DNA from: JAHBVY01 sp964415255
Lineage (GTDB): Bacteria > Myxococcota_A > Polyangia > Polyangiales > Polyangiaceae
NCBI GenBank assembly: GCA_964415255.1
Contig: CAYQAC010000006.1
Span: 1 to 64,000, forward strand
Reading direction: 5' to 3'
Length of the DNA: 64,000 nucleotides
Each line of letters opens with the position of its first letter. Positions within the stretch are counted from its first letter, which is position 1. A program made the translations under genes and the position numbers. This document shows positions 37,148 through 46,010 of this stretch, piece by piece. The notes under the pieces are model-generated. The model ran no database searches and was not told the DNA's origin. It saw only the letters and a program-made list of their open reading frames with translations.

Positions 37148-38176
37148 ATGCAGACTGAGCGGACGGACAGTGCTATCTCCCTGTTCAGCATGACCGACTC
37201 GCTGTCTGACTCACTGGCTGAGCACGTTCGCAACGTCGTCGCCTCGGAGCGCGCTGGCTCACCACCTTCCGGGGGTTTTGGGGGTTGGGCACCTGTCCAT
37301 GCCCGTCCCAGCGCGGCTTCACCGGCGCGCGTCACCTCGGGTGAGCCACCCGCTGCTGCCCGTGTCCGCCGCGGCGCATCGGTGGCAGGCTCCGGCGGCG
37401 TGCCCAGGGAGCAGCCCAGCTTGTTTGAAGCCGACCCATCGGCGCCGCGGTTAAGCGCCGATGGCCCCGCCCGCTACGACCTAGCGCAGGTGGACGCCGT
37501 GGCGTGGCTCAAGCAGCTCGCGAGCGCCAGCGTGGATCTCATCGTCACAGATCCTCCCTATGAGTCGCTAGAGAAGCACCGCGCCATCGGCACCACCACG
37601 CGGCTCAAGCACAGCAAGGCGTCCAGCAACGACTGGTTTCAAATCTTCCCCAACGCGCGCTTGCCGGAGCTGTTTCAAGAGGCGCACCGCGTGCTGAAGA
37701 AGGACCGCCACTTCTACCTCTTCTGCGATCAAGAAACCATGTTCCACGCCAAGCCCGCGGCGGAGGCGGTCGGCTTCAAGTTCTGGAAGCCGCTCGTGTG
37801 GGACAAGCAGCGCATCGGCATGGGGTACCACTACCGCTCACGCTATGAGCTCGTGCTCTTCTTCGAGAAGGGCAAGCGCAAGCTAAACGACCTCGGCGTC
37901 GCCGATATTTTGAGCTTCCCTCGCATCGCCAAGGGTTACCCCACGGAGAAGCCAGCGGAGCTCGCGTCCGTGCTGGTGCGGCAGAGCACCACCCAGGGCG
38001 AGCTGGTGGTGGATCCGTTCTGCGGCTCAGGCTCCACCGGTGTCGCCGCGCTCGGCCTGGGGCGGCACTTCTTAGGCTCGGACATCTCCCCGCAAGCGCT
38101 CAGGCTGAGCGCGGAGCGCCTCACGGCGGCCGGCGGGGTTCATACCGAGGGCCTCATGAGCTGGGCCCAGGGCTAA
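37148..38176 (+). CDS. DNA (N4/N6)-methyltransferase, beta class
   Basis: 342 residues from ATG 37148. Residues 1-110 are a Ser/Ala/Gly-rich leader that includes one copy of the G-rich element at the DNA level. The methyltransferase begins near residue 115: catalytic motif IV DPPY (VDLIVTDPPYESLEK) and, near the C-terminus, motif I DPFCGSGSTG followed by HFLGSDISPQAL. IV before I is the beta-class order seen in amino-methyltransferases of restriction systems. The nuclease-like gene starts 10 bp after its stop. The target base and site are unknown. Confidence 0.85.
   Translation: MQTERTDSAISLFSMTDSLSDSLAEHVRNVVASERAGSPPSGGFGGWAPVHARPSAASPARVTSGEPPAAARVRRGASVAGSGGVPREQPSLFEADPSAPRLSADGPARYDLAQVDAVAWLKQLASASVDLIVTDPPYESLEKHRAIGTTTRLKHSKASSNDWFQIFPNARLPELFQEAHRVLKKDRHFYLFCDQETMFHAKPAAEAVGFKFWKPLVWDKQRIGMGYHYRSRYELVLFFEKGKRKLNDLGVADILSFPRIAKGYPTEKPAELASVLVRQSTTQGELVVDPFCGSGSTGVAALGLGRHFLGSDISPQALRLSAERLTAAGGVHTEGLMSWAQG
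37271..37293 (-). repeat. G-rich dispersed element inside methyltransferase leader
   Basis: GGGGGTTTTGGGGGTTGGGC followed by ACC. On the minus strand it reads GGTGCCCAACCCCCAAAACC, near-identical to the intergenic copies. It encodes SGGFGGW in the low-complexity leader. Confidence 0.7.
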
Positions 38177-38186
38177 TGGAGCACCC

Positions 38187-38666
38187 ATGACGGGCAACGA
38201 GTACCGCCGCCTGATCGCCGCCTACCTCTTCGCGAACTACGCCGAGCGCGGCCTGCAAATCTATGAAGAGGTGCCGCTCGGCACCTCCATCATCGGCAAG
38301 CAGCGCCGGGTAGATTTGCTGGTGCTGCACCCGCAGAGCAGCGTCGCGCTGGCGGTGGAGTGCAAGTACCAAGACTCCCCCGGCACGGTGGACGAGAAGG
38401 TCCCCTACGCGCTGCAAGACTTGCAGGCGATGCGCACGCCGGGCGTCATCGTCTACGCAGGCGCGGGCTTCTCAGAGGGCGTGCTGCACTTCCTGCAGTG
38501 CTCTGAGCTCGCCGCCTACTGCCTCCCCAGCGAGGGCAACGAACCCACGGGGCGCCGCACGAAGGACCGCATCGACAGCGGCACCTGGCAGCTCGATCAC
38601 GTCATCGCCCAGACGTTTGGCTGGTGGGAGCTCGTGCTGCAAGACCGCAAGCGGTTCGCGCCGTAG
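38187..38666 (+). CDS. PD-(D/E)XK-type nuclease-like protein
   Basis: 159 residues. A RRVDLLVL strand with an Asp, then VALAVECKYQD (E-x-K), has the spacing of the PD-(D/E)XK nuclease core; an N-terminal helix with Glu precedes it. It lies 10 bp after the methyltransferase, suggesting one transcript and a possible restriction-modification unit. Small PD-(D/E)XK proteins also serve non-restriction roles, so the pairing is the main support. Confidence 0.7.
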   Translation: MTGNEYRRLIAAYLFANYAERGLQIYEEVPLGTSIIGKQRRVDLLVLHPQSSVALAVECKYQDSPGTVDEKVPYALQDLQAMRTPGVIVYAGAGFSEGVLHFLQCSELAAYCLPSEGNEPTGRRTKDRIDSGTWQLDHVIAQTFGWWELVLQDRKRFAP

Positions 38667-38717
38667 GGAGCCGGGGGGCTCAGGCGCCGGCCGCATTCAA
38701 CGCGGCGGAAATCACCC

Positions 38718-39629
38718 TCAAATTCGGTACGCGGACGGCCTACGCCTGGGGCTAGGCACTGACAAGAGGGGCATGAAGGCGCCGAGGGCAGGGCTCTCGC
38801 GTTTGCCGATCAGGCGCACGGCGTAGAGCCGGCGACGCACTGGGAGGCAGCTCAGCTTAAGTTCGGATAGCTGACCACTAGCGAGCTCTGCCTGCACGGC
38901 CAGGCGCGAGACCATCGCCACCCCGAGGCGCGCGGCCACCGCTTGCTTGATGGCCTCCGTGCTGCCGAGCACCATGCGCGGCGTGAGCTCCACCTGAAGC
39001 GTCATGAAGGCCTCCTCGATCACCTCGCGGGTGCCCGAGCCAGGCTCGCGCGCGATGAGCGGCGCCGCGGCCAGCTCCCGCGGTGTGAGCGGCGCGCGGC
39101 CGAGCAGCGGATCGCCCGGCGCGACGATCGCCACCATCTCGTCTTCACCGAACACGCGCGTCTCGAGCGCGGGCGCCTGAACGCCGCCCTCCACCAAGCC
39201 CAAATCCACGCGGTTATCCAGCACCGCGCGCTGGATGTCCTGCGTGTTGGCGATCACCAGCTCAAGCTCGATGGCTGGGTGCAGCTCACGGTAGAGACCG
39301 AACAGGGTCGGCACCAGGTAGTTACCGATGGTGGTGCTCGCGCCCACCGAGAGCCGCCCCGAGGCCACGCCGAGCAGCGCCGCGAGCTCCCCCTTGAGGC
39401 TCGCCTCCTCCGCGAAGATGCGGCTCGTGTGCCCCAGCATGAGCTCCCCCACCTGCGTGAGCGAGAGCCCGCGCGGCACACGATCGAACAGCGCCGCCCC
39501 CACCGCGAGCTCCAGCTCCTTCAGCTGCTTCGAGACCGCCGGCTGGCTCACGTGGAGCGCGTTCGCCGCGCCAGTGACCGTCCCCACCGTGGCGACCGTG
39601 TGGAACACCCGCAGCTGGTTCAGGTTCAC
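38718..39629 (-). CDS. LysR-family regulator, CysB/Cbl-like context
   Basis: 303 residues from GTG 39629. The HTH is LNQLRVFHTVATVGTVTGAANAL with QPAVSKQLKELELAVG. The effector domain (residues about 90-300) includes GLVEGGVQAPALE, EDEMVAIVAPGDPL and REPGSGTREVIEEAF, a pattern of CysB/CysL-type LysR proteins. It is divergent from the sulfite reductase operon and so is the likely regulator of it. A LysR-type inverted repeat (CATAA-N7-TTATG, 39643-39659) lies in the gap. A TTG start at 39650 would overlap that operator and is less likely. Confidence 0.85.
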   Translation of the reverse strand: MNLNQLRVFHTVATVGTVTGAANALHVSQPAVSKQLKELELAVGAALFDRVPRGLSLTQVGELMLGHTSRIFAEEASLKGELAALLGVASGRLSVGASTTIGNYLVPTLFGLYRELHPAIELELVIANTQDIQRAVLDNRVDLGLVEGGVQAPALETRVFGEDEMVAIVAPGDPLLGRAPLTPRELAAAPLIAREPGSGTREVIEEAFMTLQVELTPRMVLGSTEAIKQAVAARLGVAMVSRLAVQAELASGQLSELKLSCLPVRRRLYAVRLIGKRESPALGAFMPLLSVPSPRRRPSAYRI

Positions 39630-39642
39630 CCTGGGAGGCTGA

Positions 39643-39697
39643 CATAACAAAAACTTATGTCAAACATGAGTATTATGTCTTCAACTTATCCCCTACG
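39643..39697. promoter_or_regulatory. LysR-type operator and divergent promoter region
   Basis: CATAA-N7-TTATG (39643-39659) is a perfect inverted repeat of LysR-site dimensions. A second related half-site pair (CATGAGTATTATG, 39665-39677) follows. The region is AT-richer than average, as expected for a promoter shared by the regulator and the DUF2849-sulfite reductase operon. Confidence 0.65.
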
Positions 39698-40000
39698 ATG
39701 AGCCAGGGTTCCGCCATGGCTGCTTTGCCCGCGGTTGTGACAGCGAACGAGACGGAGACCGGGACCGTCGTGTACCGCACGCCGGACGGCCGGCTCAGCC
39801 CGCACCTGAGCGACGCCTGGGTGGCGGAGGACGCCGAGCGCTTGGAGGCGGCGCTCGCTGAGCTGCAGGCCCAGCAGGCGATCGTCTGTGATCCTTACGC
39901 CTTCCCGGTGAAGGTGGAGGCGGGCGTGCCCATGCCGCTCTCCACCCGCGAGCGCATCCGCAGCCAGGGCCCCACCGTGGCACTTCCTCAGGCGAGCTGA
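39698..40000 (+). CDS. DUF2849 family protein
   Basis: 100 residues. The family pattern is visible: VVTANETETGTVVYRTPDGRLSPHLSDA then E-AEA-L-ELQAQQAIV and DPYAFPVKVEAG. DUF2849 genes typically sit immediately before the sulfite reductase gene, as here (2 bp before the next start). Possible alternative start at 39716. Function is unknown, likely accessory to sulfite reduction. Confidence 0.85.
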   Translation: MSQGSAMAALPAVVTANETETGTVVYRTPDGRLSPHLSDAWVAEDAERLEAALAELQAQQAIVCDPYAFPVKVEAGVPMPLSTRERIRSQGPTVALPQAS

Positions 40001-40002
40001 CC

Positions 40003-41745
40003 ATGTACCAATACGACGAGATCGATCAGCGGCTGGTGGAGGAGCGCGCGGCGCAGTTCCGCGGGCAGGTCACGCGGCGCCTGGCGGGGGAGATCACAGA
40101 GGACGAGTTCAAGCCGCTCCGACTCCAGAACGGCGTCTACATGCAGCTGCACGCCTACATGCTACGCATCGCGATCCCGTATGGTTTCCTGACTAGCCGG
40201 AGGCTGCGCCGCCTAGCGCACATCGCGCGGACCTATGACAAAGGCTACGGCCACCTCAGCACACGCCAGAACATCCAGTTCAACTGGATCAAGCTGGTGG
40301 ACGTCCCTGACATCTTAGATGAGCTAGCGGACGTGCAGATGCACTCCATCCAGACCAGCGGCAACTGCATCCGCAACACCACAGCGGACGCCTACGCCGG
40401 GGTGGCGCGCGACGAGATAGAGGACCCGCGCCCCTGGTGCGAGCTCATCCGCCAGTGGTCCACTTTCCACCCGGAATTTGCCTTCCTGCCGAGGAAGTTC
40501 AAAATAGCGGTGACGGGCGCGCCGGGTGAAGATCGCGCCGCGGTGCGCTTCCACGACATCGGCCTGCGCATCCTGGAGAACGCCGAGGGCCAGCGCGGGT
40601 TCGAGGTCATCGTGGGCGGTGGCCTCGGGCGCACGCCGCTCGTGGGTGAGGTGATCCACGAGTTTCTGCCGCAGGCGAGCCTCATCAGCTACCTGGAGGC
40701 CATCCTCCGCGTGTATAACCTCTTCGGGCGGAGGGATAATAAGTTCAAGGCGCGCATCAAGATCTTGGTGGACGCCCTCGGCGCCGCCGAGTTCAAGCGC
40801 CTGGTGGACGAAGAGTGGGCGCTCATCAAAGACACCGCGATTGATGTGACCCAGGAGGAGCTCGAGCGCATCCGCCGCTACTTCATCCCGGCGGCCTATG
40901 AACAGCTGCCGAGCTCAGACGCGCGCCTCGCGTCCTTCTCTCTGGGGAGAGACCGCGCCTTCGGGCAGTGGGTGCGGAACAACACGCGGCACCACAAGGT
41001 GCCGGGCTACACCATCGTCACCATCGCCGTGAAGGCGCCTGGGCAGCCGCCCGGCGACCTCACCCACGACCAGATGGACGCCTTGGCGGACCTCTCAGAG
41101 CGGTACACCCAGGGGCGCCTGGTGGTCACCCACGCGCAGAACCTGGTCTTGCCCGACGTGAAGACAGACGACCTCCCCGCGCTCCACGCCGAGCTCGTCC
41201 CGCTGGGCCTGGCGACGGCCAACGCAGGTAAGCTGACGGACATCATCTGCTGCCCCGGGCTCGACTACTGCACCCTGGCGAACGCCACCTCCATCCCCAT
41301 CGCGGAGGCCATCAGCGCGCGCTTCGACGACATCGACTACCTGAACGACATCGGGGACGTCAGCCTGAAGATGAGCGGCTGCATCAACGCCTGCGGCCAC
41401 CACCACATCGGCAACATCGGGGTGCTGGGCATCGACAAGCGCGGCGAGGAGTTCTACCAGCTGATGCTCGGCGGCGCGCCGGGCAACGACGCCGCGATCG
41501 GGAAGATCCTCGGGCCCGCGTTCGCGAAGCATGAGATCGTGGACGCGGTGGACCGCGTGATTCAGCGCTACCTCAGCCTGCGCGAGTCAGCGGACGAGCC
41601 CTTCATCGACGCCCTGCGCCGCGTCGGCCTGGAGCCCTTCAAGGAGGCCGCCTACCCCGACGCGAAGAAGGACAAGCGCCCTGTCTTGAACGCGGCGCAC
41701 GCCGCTGCCACCGCCACCATCGCCCCTGAAGCGCAGGGAAGCTGA
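40003..41745 (+). CDS. cysI: Assimilatory nitrite/sulfite reductase (sirohaem)
   Basis: 580 residues. It reduces sulfite to sulfide with ferredoxin or NADPH-derived electrons. Two ferrite-type domains are visible (GYGHLSTRQNIQFNWIKL and GNCIRNTTADAYAGV; C-terminal VTHAQNLVLPDV). The sirohaem/[4Fe-4S] Cys ligands are in CCPGLDYC and SGCINACGHH, the CX5C...CX3C pattern. With DUF2849 before and DUF934 after it, this is the common assimilatory sulfur operon. Sulfite is preferred over nitrite because of this context. Confidence 0.92.
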   Translation: MYQYDEIDQRLVEERAAQFRGQVTRRLAGEITEDEFKPLRLQNGVYMQLHAYMLRIAIPYGFLTSRRLRRLAHIARTYDKGYGHLSTRQNIQFNWIKLVDVPDILDELADVQMHSIQTSGNCIRNTTADAYAGVARDEIEDPRPWCELIRQWSTFHPEFAFLPRKFKIAVTGAPGEDRAAVRFHDIGLRILENAEGQRGFEVIVGGGLGRTPLVGEVIHEFLPQASLISYLEAILRVYNLFGRRDNKFKARIKILVDALGAAEFKRLVDEEWALIKDTAIDVTQEELERIRRYFIPAAYEQLPSSDARLASFSLGRDRAFGQWVRNNTRHHKVPGYTIVTIAVKAPGQPPGDLTHDQMDALADLSERYTQGRLVVTHAQNLVLPDVKTDDLPALHAELVPLGLATANAGKLTDIICCPGLDYCTLANATSIPIAEAISARFDDIDYLNDIGDVSLKMSGCINACGHHHIGNIGVLGIDKRGEEFYQLMLGGAPGNDAAIGKILGPAFAKHEIVDAVDRVIQRYLSLRESADEPFIDALRRVGLEPFKEAAYPDAKKDKRPVLNAAHAAATATIAPEAQGS

Positions 41746-41768
41746 CGAAGTCCACGAGGAGCCGACCG

Positions 41769-42257
41769 ATGCAGATCATCCAAGACAGGGCCATCATCGA
41801 GGACTCGTTCACGCACCTGGACGACGACGCGCCCATCCCCAGCGCAGGCGACGTCACCGTCACGCTGAGCCGCCTCCAGAGCGAGCGCGAGCGCCTGACG
41901 CAGCACACCGGGCGCGTCGGCGTGCGCCTCAAGAGCGACCAGCTCCCGACGGATGTCGCCGCCGAGCTCCCGCTGCTCGACCTCATCATGGTGGAGTTCC
42001 CCAAGTTCACCGACGGCCGCGGCTACACCACCGGGCGCCTGCTCCGGGACCGCTACGGCTACCAAGGTGAGCTCCGCGCCTTCGGCCACGTGCTCCGCGA
42101 CCAGCTATTTTACATGGCGCGCTGCGGCTACACGAGCTTCGTCATGGCGCCTGGCCGCAGCCTGGAGAGCGCGCTAGAGGCCTTCAACGACTTCAGCCAA
42201 AGCTACCAAGCCGCGGCCGACGAGCGGCGCCCGCTGTTTCGTCGCGTGGCGCGCTGA
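41769..42257 (+). CDS. DUF934 family protein
   Basis: 162 residues. The family core is clear: LIMVEFPKFTDGRGYTTGRLL near 75-95 and GELRAFGHVLRDQLFYMARCGYTSF. DUF934 genes accompany sulfite reductase genes, supporting a sulfur role. The last 10 codons lie in copy 1 of a 45-bp tandem duplication that also reaches the stop of the convergent icmF gene. Confidence 0.88.
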   Translation: MQIIQDRAIIEDSFTHLDDDAPIPSAGDVTVTLSRLQSERERLTQHTGRVGVRLKSDQLPTDVAAELPLLDLIMVEFPKFTDGRGYTTGRLLRDRYGYQGELRAFGHVLRDQLFYMARCGYTSFVMAPGRSLESALEAFNDFSQSYQAAADERRPLFRRVAR

Positions 42258-42321
42258 GCGCCTCATCTATTGCGCCCGCTGTTTCATCGCGTGGCGCGCT
42301 GAGCGCCTCACATATTGCGCC
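42227..42321. repeat. 45-bp tandem duplication at a convergent junction
   Basis: Copy 1 42227-42271, copy 2 42272-42316 and a 5-bp start of a third. Copies differ at only a few positions (GTCG/ATCG; TCTATT/ACATATT). Copy 1 contains the DUF934 stop; copy 2 contains the icmF stop (42308-42310). Confidence 0.9.
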
Positions 42322-45300
42322 GGTACTGCCCGCCCACCTCATACAGGGCGCCGCTGATTTGACCCAGGGTGCACACCTTGGCCGTCTCCATCAGCGCCTC
42401 GAACAGGTTCTGACCGGCGAGCGCCACCTCGCGGAGCCCCTTCAAGGCAGCCTCCGCGCGCGCCCCGTTCCTCAGCTGAAACGCGTCACGCGCAGCGATG
42501 GCGTAGCGCTTCTCATCGTCCGTCGAGCGGATCACCTCCGCTGGCACCACCGTGGGTGAGCCCTTGCTGTCGAGGAAGGTGTTCACCCCCACGATGGGCA
42601 GCTTCCCTGTGTGCTTCAGCTGCTCGTAGTAGAGGCTCTCTTCTTGGATCTTGGAGCGCTGGTACATGCGCTCCATCGCGCCCAGCACGCCGCCGCGCTC
42701 GGAGATGGCGCGGAACTCCGCGAGCACCGCCTGCTCCACGAGATCCGTCAGCTCCTCAATGATGAACGCGCCCTGGAGCGGGTTCTCGTTCATGTTCAGC
42801 CCAAGCTCTTTGTTGATGATGAGCTGAATCGCCATCGCGCGCCGCACGCTCTCCTCCGTGGGCGTGGTGATGGCCTCGTCGTAAGCGTTGGTGTGGAGCG
42901 AGTTGCAGTTGTCGTAGAGCGCGTACAGCGCCTGGAGCGTGGTGCGGATGTCGTTGAAGGCGATCTCCTGGGCGTGGAGCGAGCGGCCTGAGGTCTGGAT
43001 GTGGTACTTCAGCTTCTGGCTGCGCTCGCTGCCCTGGTACTTATCGCGGATCGCCTTGGCCCAAATCCGCCGGGAAACGCGCCCCATCACCGAGTACTCA
43101 GGATCCATCCCGTTCGAGAAGAAGAAGCTGAAGTTCGGCGCGAAATCGTCGATTTTCATCCCGCGCGAGAGGTAATACTCCACGAAGGTGAAGCCGTTCG
43201 CGAGCGTGAAGGCGAGCTGACTGATGGGGTTCGCGCCGGCCTCCGCGATGTGATAGCCGCTGACCGAGACGGAGTAGAAGTTTCGCACCCGGTGGTCGAT
43301 GAAATACTGCTGGATGTCCCCCATCATCCGTAGCGCGAACTCAGTGGAGAAGATGCAGGTGTTCTGCGCCTGGTCCTCCTTCAAGATGTCCGCCTGCACC
43401 GTGCCGCGCACCCGTGAGAGCACGTCCGCCTTGATGCGCTCGTAGGTCTCGCGCGGCAGCACCTCGTCCCCGCTCACGCCGAGCAGGAGCAAGCCGAGGC
43501 CATCGTTTCCGTCCGGGAGCGCGCCCTGATACACCGGCCGCGGCAGCCCACGCTCCTGATACAGCGCCTCAATCCGCCGCGCTGCGTCCTCTGCCTGCCC
43601 TTGCTCTCGGAGGTAACGCTCACAGCCTTGGTCCACCGCGGCGTTCAGGAAGAAGCCAAGCAGCATCGGCGCCGGCCCGTTGATGGTCATGGACACGCTG
43701 GTGCTCGGCGCCGACAGGTCAAAGCCGCTGTAGAGCTTCTTCGCGTCGTCCACGTTCGCCACGCTGACGCCGCTGTTGCCCACCTTCCCGAAGATGTCCG
43801 GACGAAAGTCAGGATCTTCACCGTAGAGCGTCACCGAGTCGAAGGCCGTGGAGAGGCGCTTGGCGGGCATCCCGCTGGAGACATAGTGAAAGCGCTTGTT
43901 GGTGCGCTCAGGGCCGCCCTCCCCCGCGAACATCCGCGCAGGATCTTCCCCCTCGCGCTTGAGCGGGAACACTCCAGCGGCGTAGGGGAACTCCCCCGGC
44001 ACGTTCTCCGTGAGCAGCCAGCGGAGCACGTCGCCCCAGTCTTCGTAGCGCGGGAGCGCCACCTTCGGCACCCGGAGGTGCGCGAGCGACTCCGTGAACA
44101 GCGGCTGGGTGAACACCTTGTCGCGCACGCGGTACTCATAATTTTCCGCACGGTAACGTAGCTGGGTGGCGGGCCACTGGCTGAGCAGCCGCTGGCACTC
44201 GTGGTGGAGCCGCGGCGCGAGCTCCTGGTAGCGGGCGACCAGGGCCTGAAGCGCCGGGCTCCCGCCGCCCTCCTCTTCAGGCGGGAGCTCAGGCAGCGAG
44301 AACCAGGGGCTCGCTGCCCGCCCCGCCGCCGTCGGCTCCCCGGTGAGCGCGCTGATGGCGCCCGCCAGCTGATACAGCGCGCTCGCCACCGCTCGCTGCT
44401 CCGCCACGAACGCGTCGTAGGCCGCGCTGCTCTCCGAGATCTCCGCGAGGTAGCGCACGCGCTCCGGGGGGATGATGAGCTGCTCCTCGCTCTTTCGCGT
44501 GTCCGGCTGAGAGGCGCCCATAAGCGCCGCGCCCGTCCGCTCACAGATCACCTGCATCAAGCGCTGGTAGAGCCGCGTGGTGCCAGCGTCGTTGAACTGG
44601 GAGGCGACGCTGCCGAAGATGGGCAGCTCTTCGTCAGCTGAGCTGAAGAGTTGATGATTGCGCTTGTACTGCTTCCGCACGTCGCGGAGCGCGTCCAGGC
44701 TCCCGCGCTTGTCGAACTTGTTGATGGCGATCACATCAGCAAAATCGAGCATGTCAATCTTCTCGAGCTGCGTCGCCGCGCCGTACTCCGCGGTCATCAC
44801 GTAGAGCGACACGTCCGAGTGCTCCGTGATCTCGGTGTCGCTCTGGCCGATGCCGCTCGTCTCCACGATCACCAAATCATAACCAGCGAGCCGACACAGC
44901 TGGATGCTGTGCGCCACGTAGCGGCTCAGCGCGAGGTTGCTCTGGCGCGTGGCGAGGGAGCGCATGTACACGCGCGGCGTGTGGATCGAGTTCATGCGGA
45001 TGCGGTCGCCCAAGAGCGCGCCGCCCGTCTTGCGCTTGGAGGGGTCCACGCTGACGATCGCCACCCGGCGCTCGCTATGTTCCGCGAGGAAACGACGCAC
45101 CAGCTCGTCCACCAAGCTGGATTTCCCGGAGCCGCCGGTCCCGGTGATGCCGAGCACCGGCGCCAGCGGCCTCTCACCCGAAGCGGCGGCCGCTCCGCGC
45201 TGCTCCTCCGCGCGGCGGAGCTCTGCCTGGAGCTCGCTCGTCTCCTCCGGGAAGTTCTCCACCAGCGAGATCAGGCGCGCGAGCACGGCGGGCTGCTCGG

Positions 45301-45850
45301 CGGAGAGCTGAGGCAAGAGGCTCGCCGCGTCCTCAGGTGTTCCTACCTGGAAATCACAACCCTGCATCACCAGGTCGATCATCCCTTGCAGGCCCAGGGC
45401 GCGGCCGTCATCTGGTGAGAAGATGCGGTCGATGCCATAGGCATGCAGCTCCTCAATCTCCTGCGGTAAAATGGTGCCGCCGCCGCCACCGTAGATCTTG
45501 ATGTTCGCGCCCCGCTCCTTCAGGAGGTCGCGCATGTACTTCAGGTACTCCACGTGACCGCCCTGGTAGCTGGTCAGGCAGATCCCCTGAGCGTCCTCCT
45601 GGATCGCGCAGGAGACAATCTCCTCCACGCTCCGGTTGTGCCCCAGGTGGATCACCTCGGCGCCGCTGCTCTGCAGGATGCGGCGCATGATGTTGATCGA
45701 GGCGTCGTGACCGTCGAACAGCGACGCGGCGGTGACGATGCGCACGTGGTGCCGCGGCTTGTAACGCTCAGCTGACTTCGGAGCGCTCGGAGCGCTCGAG
45801 CCGTTCGTGGCAGGTGTTGGGGCGGGCTGAACGGGGACAGCTTGAGTCAC
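42308..45850 (-). CDS. icmF: Isobutyryl-CoA mutase, fused (IcmF-type)
   Basis: About 1180 residues from GTG 45850. Three parts in order match IcmF: an N-terminal B12-binding domain (LFDGHDASINIMRRILQSSG, cobalamin DXHXXG-like motif), a MeaB-type GTPase chaperone (GITGTGGSGKSSLVDELV, Walker A), and a C-terminal mutase large domain (KGSPTVVPAEV, GMDPEYSVMGRVSRRIWA). It rearranges isobutyryl-CoA and n-butyryl-CoA with its own G-protein chaperone, linking branched-chain acid and fatty-acid metabolism to succinyl-CoA. The family name is chosen over methylmalonyl-CoA mutase because of this fusion order. The GTG start is the best fit upstream of the B12 domain; the far upstream ATG adds low-complexity residues. 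Confidence 0.92.
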   Translation of the reverse strand: MTQAVPVQPAPTPATNGSSAPSAPKSAERYKPRHHVRIVTAASLFDGHDASINIMRRILQSSGAEVIHLGHNRSVEEIVSCAIQEDAQGICLTSYQGGHVEYLKYMRDLLKERGANIKIYGGGGGTILPQEIEELHAYGIDRIFSPDDGRALGLQGMIDLVMQGCDFQVGTPEDAASLLPQLSAEQPAVLARLISLVENFPEETSELQAELRRAEEQRGAAAASGERPLAPVLGITGTGGSGKSSLVDELVRRFLAEHSERRVAIVSVDPSKRKTGGALLGDRIRMNSIHTPRVYMRSLATRQSNLALSRYVAHSIQLCRLAGYDLVIVETSGIGQSDTEITEHSDVSLYVMTAEYGAATQLEKIDMLDFADVIAINKFDKRGSLDALRDVRKQYKRNHQLFSSADEELPIFGSVASQFNDAGTTRLYQRLMQVICERTGAALMGASQPDTRKSEEQLIIPPERVRYLAEISESSAAYDAFVAEQRAVASALYQLAGAISALTGEPTAAGRAASPWFSLPELPPEEEGGGSPALQALVARYQELAPRLHHECQRLLSQWPATQLRYRAENYEYRVRDKVFTQPLFTESLAHLRVPKVALPRYEDWGDVLRWLLTENVPGEFPYAAGVFPLKREGEDPARMFAGEGGPERTNKRFHYVSSGMPAKRLSTAFDSVTLYGEDPDFRPDIFGKVGNSGVSVANVDDAKKLYSGFDLSAPSTSVSMTINGPAPMLLGFFLNAAVDQGCERYLREQGQAEDAARRIEALYQERGLPRPVYQGALPDGNDGLGLLLLGVSGDEVLPRETYERIKADVLSRVRGTVQADILKEDQAQNTCIFSTEFALRMMGDIQQYFIDHRVRNFYSVSVSGYHIAEAGANPISQLAFTLANGFTFVEYYLSRGMKIDDFAPNFSFFFSNGMDPEYSVMGRVSRRIWAKAIRDKYQGSERSQKLKYHIQTSGRSLHAQEIAFNDIRTTLQALYALYDNCNSLHTNAYDEAITTPTEESVRRAMAIQLIINKELGLNMNENPLQGAFIIEELTDLVEQAVLAEFRAISERGGVLGAMERMYQRSKIQEESLYYEQLKHTGKLPIVGVNTFLDSKGSPTVVPAEVIRSTDDEKRYAIAARDAFQLRNGARAEAALKGLREVALAGQNLFEALMETAKVCTLGQISGALYEVGGQYRRNM

Positions 45851-45960
45851 GGGGCCTACATAGCGCGGCCCGGCGCGCGGATCAGCAGCGTGCGTCACGC
45901 CAAGACGGAGCGTGACGACGCGGTGCGGCGCACCAGCGCCTTGGGCGGCGCGTGCAGCGC

Positions 45961-45984
45961 GGTGCCAAACCCCCAAAACCCCTA
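45961..45984 (+). repeat. C-rich dispersed element, copy near 46.0 kb
   Basis: GGTGCCAAACCCCCAAAACC followed by CCTA. It lies between the icmF start and the minus-strand lipoprotein stop. Matches the copies at 4189 and 53742. Confidence 0.7.
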
Positions 45985-46010
45985 GACCAAGGCGCTGAAG
46001 CGCGCCGCCC

